This document shows, piece after piece, positions 16,752 through 23,787 of a DNA stretch of 36,029 bases. This stretch comes from an uncultured Bacteroides sp. (GTDB taxonomy: Bacteria; Bacteroidota; Bacteroidia; Bacteroidales; Bacteroidaceae), in NCBI GenBank assembly GCA_945607605.1, contig CALYZE010000024.1:1-36029 (forward strand), given 5' to 3'. The position numbers were made by a program, and so were the translations under genes. Position 1 is the stretch's first letter; the number at the start of each line of letters is the position of its first letter. The notes under the pieces are model-generated. The model was given only the letters and a program-made list of their open reading frames with translations. It was not told where the DNA came from and did not search any database.

Positions 16752-17621
16752 ATGGCAGACAGAGTACGCAAGCCGGAATGGCTCAAAATAAGCATTGGTG
16801 CCAATGAGCGCTACACAGAAACCAAACGTATTGTGGAATCCCATTGTCTTCATACCATTTGCAGCAGTGGACGCTGCCCCAACATGGGAGAATGCTGGGG
16901 GAAGGGAACCGCTACATTTATGATAGGTGGAGAGGTTTGTACCCGCTGTTGTAAATTCTGTAATACGCAAACCGGCAAGCCGCTCCCTCTGGATGTCAAA
17001 GAGCCAACGCACGTAGCGGAATCCATTGCCTTGATGAAGCTTTCTCATGCAGTCATCACTTCTGTGGACCGGGACGATCTGCCCGATCTTGGTGCAGCAC
17101 ATTGGGTACACACCATACAGGAAATTAAACGCATGAACCCGGATACTACTATTGAGGTACTGATACCTGACTTTCAGGGTAGAGCAGAATTGGTAGCTCA
17201 GATTATAGATGCCTGTCCTGATATTATCTCTCACAATATGGAGACTGTCAGACGCATTACCCCACTGGTACGCAGTGCTGCTCGCTACGAAACCAGCCTC
17301 AAAGTTTTGAAACAAATAGCAGAAAGTGGTATCACCACTAAGTCTGGCATCATGGTTGGCTTGGGAGAAACACCTGCTGAGGTAGAAGAACTCATGGATG
17401 ATTTGCGTCAAGCCGGTTGTCACATACTGACTATTGGACAATACTTACAACCAAGCCACAAACATTACCCGGTAGCAGAATATGTAACTCCCGATCAATT
17501 TACTTTATACAAAAAACAGGGAATGGAAAAAGGCTTCAGCCAGGTAGAAAGTGCTCCTTTAGTACGTTCTTCTTATCACGCAGAGAAATCGACCGTACTC
17601 ATACAAAAAAGACCGAGATAA
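16752..17621 (+). CDS. lipA: Lipoyl synthase
   Basis: A cytoplasmic radical SAM enzyme that inserts two sulfur atoms into the octanoyl chain on lipoyl domains of 2-oxoacid dehydrogenases and the glycine cleavage H protein. The 289 residues contain the auxiliary cluster motif C-x4-C-x5-C (C37, C42, C48) and the radical SAM motif C-x3-C-x2-C (C63, C67, C70, in CTRCCKFC). The C-terminal RSSY motif (in PLVRSSYHAEK), which supplies the serine ligand of the auxiliary cluster, is also present. The length is standard. The start ATG 16752 gives MADRVRKPEWLK, typical of the family. A membrane-protein gene follows after 55 bases on the same strand. The call is secure. Confidence 0.97.
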   Translation: MADRVRKPEWLKISIGANERYTETKRIVESHCLHTICSSGRCPNMGECWGKGTATFMIGGEVCTRCCKFCNTQTGKPLPLDVKEPTHVAESIALMKLSHAVITSVDRDDLPDLGAAHWVHTIQEIKRMNPDTTIEVLIPDFQGRAELVAQIIDACPDIISHNMETVRRITPLVRSAARYETSLKVLKQIAESGITTKSGIMVGLGETPAEVEELMDDLRQAGCHILTIGQYLQPSHKHYPVAEYVTPDQFTLYKKQGMEKGFSQVESAPLVRSSYHAEKSTVLIQKRPR

Positions 17622-17676
17622 AGAACATTTTATTATTCCGTATGTTATAAATGGAAACGACAAAATAGTACGGATA

Positions 17677-18795
17677 ATGGGTTATAAAAAAGTTCTTTCT
17701 TCTAAGTTTAATATGTCATTGGGATTTATCCCCGTTATTATATCCATACTGTTGTGCGAAGTTCTAACGCAAGACATAGCCATCTACATCGGAACCGTTG
17801 TAGGGATTTTATTCTATTTTTGCTCATGGCGACATAAAGGAGTACGTATCCCCCAAATAATTCTTTACAGTACAACGGGGATACTACTGCTATTCTCAAT
17901 AATAAGTCTTTTTACAACGAGTTATTGTCCGCACTTTATGGTTCCTTTTACATTGGAAATCAGTGCGGTCATTCCTCCGCTTATCATCTTCCTAAACCGC
18001 AAACGCTTCCTGAATTACCATGCTGCGCAAACAGGGCAATGTTGCAAACAGCTATTCGCTCAATCAGCTGAAGCGGCCATTGTGTCTACCCGTGTTGTAT
18101 TGATAATCAGCCTTCTCCATCTGGTGACAATCTTTCTCTTCCTCTTGTTCAGTCATCCTTTAGGAAGTACCACACAGTATATATTATTCAATATCACTCC
18201 GGCTGTGGTGTTCATTCTTACCATCTTATTCAATCAGTTTGGCATTTTGTATTTCAATATAATTATGCAGCATACGGTGTTTGTACCCGTAGTCAACAAA
18301 CAAGGAGATGTGATTGGAAAAGTAATTGCTTCTGAAGCTATCAATAAAAAGAGTAGCTATATCAATCCGGTCATCAGAATTGCAGTCGTAACAAACGGCA
18401 TGCTTTTCCTCATACCTCGCCCTCAGTGCAGCACGTTTGAAAAAATGAAAGCCGATTTACTGATGGAAGGATATCTGTTGTATAACGAAACTCTTGAAGA
18501 AGGGGCAAACAGAATATTACAGCAAACCCTACCAACAGCTTCATTGAACGATTTACATTTCAGTTTGAAGTATCATTTTGAGAATGAAGTGACCAATCGG
18601 TTGATTTACCTATTCACGTTAGATTTAGATGATGATTCCATCTTATGCAATAAATCCTTCAAAGGTGGAAAGCTATGGACCTTCCAGCAGATAGAGCATA
18701 ACCTAGACAAGAATTTCTTCAGTTATTGCTTCGAATATGAATACGAGCACCTGAAGTCAATTATTTGTACAAGAGAAAAATACAAGGAATTTTAG
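17677..18795 (+). CDS. Membrane protein with C-terminal degenerate Nudix-like domain
   Basis: A 372-residue protein of unknown function. The N-terminal half has about five or six hydrophobic segments (roughly 15-30, 34-50, 58-80, 90-106, 137-160, 167-195), then a soluble C-terminal domain from about 200. That domain starts like a Nudix hydrolase (VPVVNKQGDVIGKVIASEA) and has the spacing G265-x5-E271-x7-R279 of the Nudix box. The following metal-binding E-U-x-E-E is replaced by ILQQT, so pyrophosphatase activity is unlikely. A ligand-sensing or regulatory role is possible. It follows lipA by 55 bases. Its last 35 bases overlap the 3' end of the convergent RsmI-like gene. The start is ATG; an earlier ATG at 17651 leads to an immediate stop. 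The membrane call is solid and the Nudix relationship is a motif-based inference. Confidence 0.7.
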   Translation: MGYKKVLSSKFNMSLGFIPVIISILLCEVLTQDIAIYIGTVVGILFYFCSWRHKGVRIPQIILYSTTGILLLFSIISLFTTSYCPHFMVPFTLEISAVIPPLIIFLNRKRFLNYHAAQTGQCCKQLFAQSAEAAIVSTRVVLIISLLHLVTIFLFLLFSHPLGSTTQYILFNITPAVVFILTILFNQFGILYFNIIMQHTVFVPVVNKQGDVIGKVIASEAINKKSSYINPVIRIAVVTNGMLFLIPRPQCSTFEKMKADLLMEGYLLYNETLEEGANRILQQTLPTASLNDLHFSLKYHFENEVTNRLIYLFTLDLDDDSILCNKSFKGGKLWTFQQIEHNLDKNFFSYCFEYEYEHLKSIICTREKYKEF

Positions 18796-19462
18796 ATAGA
18801 TCGGGCACTTTACCCTGCCATTCTTTGATCGTTTTTGTTTTGATATACTCCCCTTCACACGTGAGATTGGCTGCAATACAAAGTTTGGTTTGCGGTCGAC
18901 AATTATGTAGAATATCATCCACCATTTTATTATTGCGGTAAGGAGTCTCGATAAATAATTGAGTCTGCTGCTCGGTATATACCCGTTGCTCCAGCATTTT
19001 TAGTTTTTTGCCACGCTCTCCGGCTTCAATCGGCAGATAGCCATGAAAGGCAAAGCTCTGTCCGTTGAATCCCGAACCCATGACAGACAAGATAATGGAG
19101 GAAGGACCAACCAGAGGAACCACCTTCAGGTTCTTTCGCTGAGCGATAGCCACAACATCCGCTCCCGGATCGGCCACGGCCGGACAACCAGCCTCTGAAA
19201 TGACTCCCATAGAATGTCCCGCTTCAAGCGGTTGAAGATATCCGGACAACTCTTCCGGTGAGGTATGCTTGTTGAGGGGATAAAAGGTCAACGCATCAAT
19301 ATCTATCTCCCGATCTACCTTCTTTAAAAAGCGACGTGCAGAACGTACATCTTCCACAATAAAATGTCGGATTCCTACTATGACTTCTTTATTATAAGAA
19401 GGTAAGACAGTTTCAAGAAGAGTATCTCCCAGAGTAACGGGCAAAAGATAAAGAGCAGACAT
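18761..19462 (-). CDS. RsmI-like SAM-dependent methyltransferase (tetrapyrrole methylase fold)
   Basis: A 233-residue cytoplasmic protein of the RsmI/YraL-type family (TP_methylase fold). RsmI methylates the 2'-O of C1402 in 16S rRNA. This shorter form is widespread in Bacteroidota and may be a paralog. Features are MSALYLLPVTLGD at the start, the glycine-rich GVISEAGCPAVADPGADVVA (about 90-109), the PLVGPSSIILSVMGSGFNGQ loop (about 118-137) and LFIETPYRNNKMVDDIL (about 168-184). The frame extends to a TTG at 19474, but the ATG at 19462 gives the conserved N-terminus and is preferred. It overlaps the convergent membrane-protein gene by 35 bases at the 3' ends, so antisense interference between the two transcripts is possible. 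Confidence 0.88.
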   Translation of the reverse strand: MSALYLLPVTLGDTLLETVLPSYNKEVIVGIRHFIVEDVRSARRFLKKVDREIDIDALTFYPLNKHTSPEELSGYLQPLEAGHSMGVISEAGCPAVADPGADVVAIAQRKNLKVVPLVGPSSIILSVMGSGFNGQSFAFHGYLPIEAGERGKKLKMLEQRVYTEQQTQLFIETPYRNNKMVDDILHNCRPQTKLCIAANLTCEGEYIKTKTIKEWQGKVPDLSKIPCIFLLYK

Positions 19463-19554
19463 GATAACAAGCAAATTAAAAAATAAAAGAATAAAGAAAG
19501 TATTGATAAAAGGAAGGACTGTTCAATAGAAAAAAAATAGAATGAAAGAAGAAT

Positions 19555-19576
19555 AAGAAAACATCCAATGTTTCTT
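19555..19576 (-). terminator. Probable terminator of fabI
   Basis: Arms AAGAAAACAT (19555-19564) and ATGTTTCTT (19568-19576) form a hairpin with one bulge and a 3-base loop, 30 bases after the fabI stop. On the minus strand it leads into a T-rich run with eight consecutive Ts near 19530-19540. AT-rich, so moderate confidence. Confidence 0.5.
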
Positions 19577-19606
19577 TATTCATTCTTCCATTCTTAATTT
19601 CACAGT

Positions 19607-20464
19607 TTAGCCGTAGATGATGTTTCCATTCTCATCCTTGTATTCATCCAGCCCCTTTTCATAAGTTGCCATGGCACGAAGACTCATACCTACGCTAGAG
19701 AAACCTCCATCGTGATACAAGTTCTGCATGGTAATCTTGCGGGTAAGGTCGGAGAACATGACGATACAGTAATCGGCACATTCCTCAGCTGAAGCATTGC
19801 CCAGAGGCGCCATACGATCGGCAAAATCGAACAACTTATCCATACCCTTCACGCCGGAACCGGCAGTGGTCATGGTTGGCGACTGAGAGATAGTATTCAC
19901 ACGAACGTTATGTTCACGTCCATAGATGTACCCAAAACTACGCGCAATAGACTCCAACAAAGCTTTTGCATCTGCCATGTCATTGTAACCGTAGAAAGTA
20001 CGCTGCGCAGCCACATAACTCAAAGCAAGGATAGATCCATACTCTGCAATGGCATTCATTTTTTTAGCAGCTTGTATCATCTTATGGAAAGAAACCGCTG
20101 AAATATCCAGCGTTTTATCCAGCATCTCATAATCCAGATCATCGTATGTACGTTTCTTGCGTACGTTAGGAGACATGCCGATAGAGTGCAATACGAAATC
20201 TATCTGTCCGCCTAAAACTTCCATAGAACGTTTGAATACGTTTTCCAGATCTTCGACATTTGTAGCATCAGCTGCGATTACCTCACAGTTCAGTTTCTCA
20301 GAAAGTGCAGAAACCTCACCCATGCGCACCGCAACCGGAGTATTGGATAAAGTAATGGTTGCACCTTCTGCTACTGCTCTTTCAGCTACTTTCCAGGCGA
20401 TGGATTGCTCATTCAGAGCTCCGAAAATAATGCCTTTTTTTCCTTTCAACAAATTGTAACTCAT
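19607..20464 (-). CDS. fabI: Enoyl-ACP reductase (FabI, NADH-type)
   Basis: A cytoplasmic SDR-family enzyme performing the last reduction step of fatty acid elongation (trans-2-enoyl-ACP to acyl-ACP). The 285 residues show the FabI glycine motif IIFGALNEQSIAWKVAE (12-28), the NADH-binding region VLHSIGMSP (91-99), and catalytic Y150 with Y160-x6-K167 (LSYVAAQRTFYGYNDMADAK), the FabI Tyr/Tyr/Lys pattern. SQSPTMTTAGSGVKGM is the flexible substrate-binding loop. It is about 20 residues longer than E. coli FabI, mostly at the C-terminus, as seen in Bacteroidota members. It is a single-gene unit with its own -7 box and a terminator hairpin. It is divergent from the GH28 gene and should be a triclosan-type inhibitor target by family knowledge. 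Confidence 0.95.
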   Translation of the reverse strand: MSYNLLKGKKGIIFGALNEQSIAWKVAERAVAEGATITLSNTPVAVRMGEVSALSEKLNCEVIAADATNVEDLENVFKRSMEVLGGQIDFVLHSIGMSPNVRKKRTYDDLDYEMLDKTLDISAVSFHKMIQAAKKMNAIAEYGSILALSYVAAQRTFYGYNDMADAKALLESIARSFGYIYGREHNVRVNTISQSPTMTTAGSGVKGMDKLFDFADRMAPLGNASAEECADYCIVMFSDLTRKITMQNLYHDGGFSSVGMSLRAMATYEKGLDEYKDENGNIIYG

Positions 20465-20489
20465 ACCTGTATTTACTAAAATTCAGCTG

Positions 20490-20497
20490 CAAAGATA
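20490..20497 (-). promoter_or_regulatory. -7 element for fabI
   Basis: The minus strand reads TATCTTTG, matching TAnnTTTG, 25 bases before the fabI ATG. No canonical -33 box was seen. Confidence 0.6.
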
Positions 20498-20675
20498 GGA
20501 AGTTTCTGCATAAAATCTTCGAAAGTGTGCAAAGAAATGGAGTGATTCGCCAAAAAATACACCAAAACCAACAATAAGTACACACCGTTTCTAGCAAAGC
20601 CCGGTACATTTGCAATCAGTAATTAAAAGGTTTTTCATAATATTATTTAAGGTTAGAATTAGGTTAACATGAATC

Positions 20676-20728
20676 TTTATTACTTTTTAGCAAGCCACTC
20701 GGGAGAGCCGTTTGCTAAAAGTAATAAA
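20676..20728. repeat. Long bulged inverted repeat upstream of the GH28 gene
   Basis: Left arm TTTATTACTTTTTAGCAA (20676-20693) pairs with right arm TTGCTAAAAGTAATAAA (20712-20728), with only one extra T. The 18-base loop contains a small CTC-GGGA-GAG sub-hairpin. It lies about 75 bases before the GH28 start and between divergent genes, so it is not an ordinary terminator for either. It may be a leader attenuator, the end of an unannotated small RNA, or a regulator site. Confidence 0.7.
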
Positions 20729-20802
20729 ACAATGAGAAGACTTATTTAAATACTCAACTATAATTTGTAATTAATAATCTGAAATAAACAAAAGTATCAC
20801 GA

Positions 20803-22401
20803 ATGAACACACTCCTTAAAAAGCTATTAGTGCTTACCGCTTTATGCCTTCCGCTTATGCCGGTTCAGAATGTCATTTACGCGCAATGCGGAAATCAGAT
20901 AGATGATAGCATCTATGAGAATCTCCCCTTTGACATGCCCAAGGTGGAGCAACCCTCCTTTCCCAAACACTCCGTAAGTATTGTGGATTTCGGCGCAGTA
21001 AGCGATGGAATTACCCTCAATACCAAGGCAATCAACGATGCCATCAAGGCAGTGAATGCCCATGGAGGCGGTAAAGTGATTATCCCTGAGGGATTGTGGC
21101 TGACCGGTCCTATCGAGTTGCTAAGCAACGTAAATTTATATACGGAAAAGAATGCTTTAGTGTTGTTCACTGGTGATTTCAACGCTTATCCCATCATCGA
21201 GACTTCATTTGAAGGATTGGAAACACGTCGTTGTCAATCTCCTATCTTTGCAAGAAATGCCGAGAACATCGCCATCACCGGTTCAGGAGTATTCGACGGT
21301 TCGGGCGACAGCTGGCGTCCGGTGAAGAAGGGTAAACTTACTGCTTCGCAATGGAATGAATTGGTCAAATCAGGGGGCGTAGTAGATAATTCAATATGGT
21401 ATCCTACAGCCGGTGCACTGAAAGGTGCATTAGCCTGCAAAGATTTCAACAACCCCGTAGGTATTAATACGGATGAGGAATGGAATGAAATTCGTCCATG
21501 GTTACGTCCGGTTTTACTGAACATTGTAAAGAGCAAAAAAGTATTGCTGGAAGGCGTTACCTTCAAAAACTCCCCCAGCTGGTGTCTGCACCCGCTGTCT
21601 TGCGAGCATATCACAATCAACAACGTAAAAGTATTTAACCCTTGGTATTCTCAGAACGGGGATGCACTCGACCTGGAATCTTGCAAGAACGCATTGATTA
21701 TAAACAACATATTTGATGCCGGAGATGATGCGATCTGTATCAAGTCGGGTAAGGATGAAGACGGACGTAAACGAGGCGAAGCTTGTCAGAATGTGGTGGT
21801 AAAAAACAATACTGTATTACACGGCCATGGTGGCTTTGTAGTAGGTAGTGAGATGTCTGGAGGCGTTAAAAACGTATATGTTTCCGACTGTACCTTCCTG
21901 GGTACAGATGTCGGTCTCCGTTTCAAAAGCACTCGCGGACGCGGTGGTGTAGTGGAAGGCATCTACATCCACAACATCCACATGATTGACATACCTCACG
22001 AACCGCTGCTGTTCGACTTGTTCTACGGTGGTAAAGCAGCCGGTGAAGAAACTGAATCAGACCTTGCCGGACGTATGAAAGCAGCCGTTCCTCCCGTTAC
22101 GATAGAGACGCCTGCCTTCCGCGACATTCATATCTCTAATGTGATTTGCAAAGGTTCCGGACGTGCCATGTTCTTTAATGGATTACCCGAAATGCCTATC
22201 CAAAACGTCACAGTGAAGAATGTAACTATCAGCGATGCCAAAGAAGGCATTGTTATCAGCCAGACTCAAGGTGTGACTTTGGAGAATGTACGTATTGAAA
22301 CCAAAGGAGATGTACTGCAAATTAAGAATGCAAAAGACGTAAAAGTCAATGGCAAAACTTATGAGAACAAGAGTTCCAAAGCACAAGCCATCCAGATGTA
22401 A
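20803..22401 (+). CDS. Glycoside hydrolase family 28 (polygalacturonase-like)
   Basis: A predicted periplasmic pectin hydrolase cleaving alpha-1,4-galacturonosyl or related rhamnogalacturonan linkages. The 532-residue protein begins with a signal peptide (cleavage near residue 28, after VIYA). Right-handed beta-helix repeats fill the body. The GH28 catalytic motifs are present: the NTD motif as NGD (D287), GDD (D308, D309), GHG (H342) and RxK as RFK (R373, K375). All catalytic Asp residues are kept, and Thr to Gly in the first motif is seen in exo-acting and Bacteroides-type members. It opens the pectin locus in this window and is followed on the same strand by DUF4861 and GH43 genes. Exo versus endo action and the precise glycan cannot be fixed from sequence. 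Confidence 0.92.
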   Translation: MNTLLKKLLVLTALCLPLMPVQNVIYAQCGNQIDDSIYENLPFDMPKVEQPSFPKHSVSIVDFGAVSDGITLNTKAINDAIKAVNAHGGGKVIIPEGLWLTGPIELLSNVNLYTEKNALVLFTGDFNAYPIIETSFEGLETRRCQSPIFARNAENIAITGSGVFDGSGDSWRPVKKGKLTASQWNELVKSGGVVDNSIWYPTAGALKGALACKDFNNPVGINTDEEWNEIRPWLRPVLLNIVKSKKVLLEGVTFKNSPSWCLHPLSCEHITINNVKVFNPWYSQNGDALDLESCKNALIINNIFDAGDDAICIKSGKDEDGRKRGEACQNVVVKNNTVLHGHGGFVVGSEMSGGVKNVYVSDCTFLGTDVGLRFKSTRGRGGVVEGIYIHNIHMIDIPHEPLLFDLFYGGKAAGEETESDLAGRMKAAVPPVTIETPAFRDIHISNVICKGSGRAMFFNGLPEMPIQNVTVKNVTISDAKEGIVISQTQGVTLENVRIETKGDVLQIKNAKDVKVNGKTYENKSSKAQAIQM

Positions 22402-22495
22402 AAAGAGAGTTTAAGTCTCATTTTTATCGAACATTGACTACAAAGTACGCAGTCAGAACATCAAAAAGCACGGATAGGCATTCAAAGTTTTCAGC

Positions 22496-22503
22496 TATAT
22501 TTG
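22496..22503 (+). promoter_or_regulatory. -7 element for the DUF4861 gene
   Basis: TATATTTG matches TAnnTTTG and lies 26 bases before the ATG at 22530. It supports that ATG over an in-frame ATG at 22434 upstream of the element. No clear -33 TTG. Confidence 0.55.
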
Positions 22504-22529
22504 CGCATCCAAACCAAATAAGTAAAACC

Positions 22530-23762
22530 ATGAAGAAGAAGATTTTTACTCTTATCTGTTTTTTATGTGCCGCTTCACTGGGCATGTTTGCGCAACAAGC
22601 TAAAACTTTAGAATTTACGGTGGAGATCAACAACCAATGGAAGAAAGACAAAACCGATGAACCGGTAGTGATTCAACTCAGTCAACTCAATCCGGCCTTC
22701 CGTGTACGCTCAGCTGTAGTGATGAACGGAAGTGAAGAAATACCTTCGCAGCTGGACGACTTAACTGGAGATTTGAAAGCCGATGAACTGGCTTTTGTTC
22801 TGAACGTGCCGGCAAAAAGTAAAAAGACAGTAACCATCACCTTGTCTTCTGCCAAGACAGACAAAACCTATCCGGCACGGGTATTTGCTCAGATGCTGGT
22901 ACGTGACGCTAAGAAGCAAAAACATGCTCCGGCACAGTCTATTACCGTGCCCGGCAGTACCGACTTTTACAATATGGTGCAGCATCATGGCCCTGCCTTT
23001 GAATCGGAACTGGTGGGCTACCGCATCTATTTCAACCAGAAGCAGACGATTGACCCCTATGGAAAGTTCACCCCGAGGTTGGAAATTGAAGAAAGTCAGT
23101 TCTACCCCACCGACGAACAATTGGCACGTGGGTTTGGCGATGACGTGTTGATGGTAGGCAATAGCTGTGGCATCGGCACCCTGAAAGGTTGGGACGGCAC
23201 TCAAGCTACTCACATAGAACCGATTGTTTTCCGCACAGAACGAATTCTGGCCTATGGCCCCATACGTACCGTAACCGATGTCGAAGTCAAAGGCTGGGAG
23301 TACCAGGGAAAAGAACTGACAATGACCAACCGTCATATTCTTTATGCCGGGCATCGCGATCTACTGATAGAAACGTTCTTCAGCGAGCCGTTGAAAGACG
23401 AAGTATTCTGTACCGGTGTGCAGAACGTGATGGGAAATGAAACCACTTCTTACTCTGACCATAAAGGTTTGGTGGGTAGCTGGGGAAGACACTGGCCTGT
23501 CACCGACACCGTGAAATATGCCAAAGAGACGATAGGAATTGCCACGTACATTCCGCAAAAATATATCCGTAAGGAAGTAAAAGACAAAGATAATTTTCTT
23601 TATACGATTTCAGCTCCGGGCAGCGATCGTTTCCACCACTACACCATGTTCACTTCACGTAAGGAAACCTTTGGTTACCCTACCCCCGAGGCTTGGTTTA
23701 CGTATATGCAAGAGTGGAAGGAAGCCTTACTGCATCCGGTTACGATACAAATCAAACCATAA
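22530..23762 (+). CDS. Secreted DUF4861-like protein of a pectin locus
   Basis: A 410-residue exported protein. The start ATG at 22530 gives the signal peptide MKKKIFTLICFLCAASLGMFAQ. The reading frame is open to an ATG at 22434, but the extra 32 residues would precede the signal peptide and the -7 box lies inside them. I recognise the family as DUF4861 by the overall pattern (N-terminal FTVEINNQWKKDKTDEPVVI, central VQHHGPAFESELVGYRIYF, C-terminal GSWGRHWPVTDTVKYAKETI). The molecular function is not known to me. Members often sit beside GH28, GH43 and pectin lyase genes, so a carbohydrate-active role, perhaps on an unsaturated or acidic oligosaccharide, is inferred. It follows GH28 by 128 bases and precedes GH43 by 25 bases, which suggests one operon with GH43. 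Confidence 0.75.
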   Translation: MKKKIFTLICFLCAASLGMFAQQAKTLEFTVEINNQWKKDKTDEPVVIQLSQLNPAFRVRSAVVMNGSEEIPSQLDDLTGDLKADELAFVLNVPAKSKKTVTITLSSAKTDKTYPARVFAQMLVRDAKKQKHAPAQSITVPGSTDFYNMVQHHGPAFESELVGYRIYFNQKQTIDPYGKFTPRLEIEESQFYPTDEQLARGFGDDVLMVGNSCGIGTLKGWDGTQATHIEPIVFRTERILAYGPIRTVTDVEVKGWEYQGKELTMTNRHILYAGHRDLLIETFFSEPLKDEVFCTGVQNVMGNETTSYSDHKGLVGSWGRHWPVTDTVKYAKETIGIATYIPQKYIRKEVKDKDNFLYTISAPGSDRFHHYTMFTSRKETFGYPTPEAWFTYMQEWKEALLHPVTIQIKP

Positions 23763-23787
23763 AATAAAACGAAGCCTTCTATAAGTC

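Larger units (their letters stand above)
20465..20802. other. Divergent intergenic region fabI / GH28 (338 bases)
   Basis: The region contains the fabI -7 element (20490-20497) and a long bulged stem-loop (20676-20728). The AT-rich GH28 leader has only a weak promoter candidate (TATAATTTG near 20759). I found no small ORF or RNA gene with support. Confidence 0.5.

Noticed and set aside
19463-19474. TTG start four codons upstream of the RsmI-like ATG
   Set aside because: The ATG at 19462 gives the usual N-terminus MSALYLLPV; a TTG start is not needed.
20676-20728. Invertible promoter bounded by inverted repeats
   Set aside because: The segment between the arms is only 18 bases and holds no promoter element. 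Bacteroides phase-variable promoters are longer, and no invertase gene is in the window.
22403-22425. Terminator after the GH28 gene
   Set aside because: A GAGA/TCTC stem of four pairs followed by ATTTTT is too short to be convincing, although a T-run is present.
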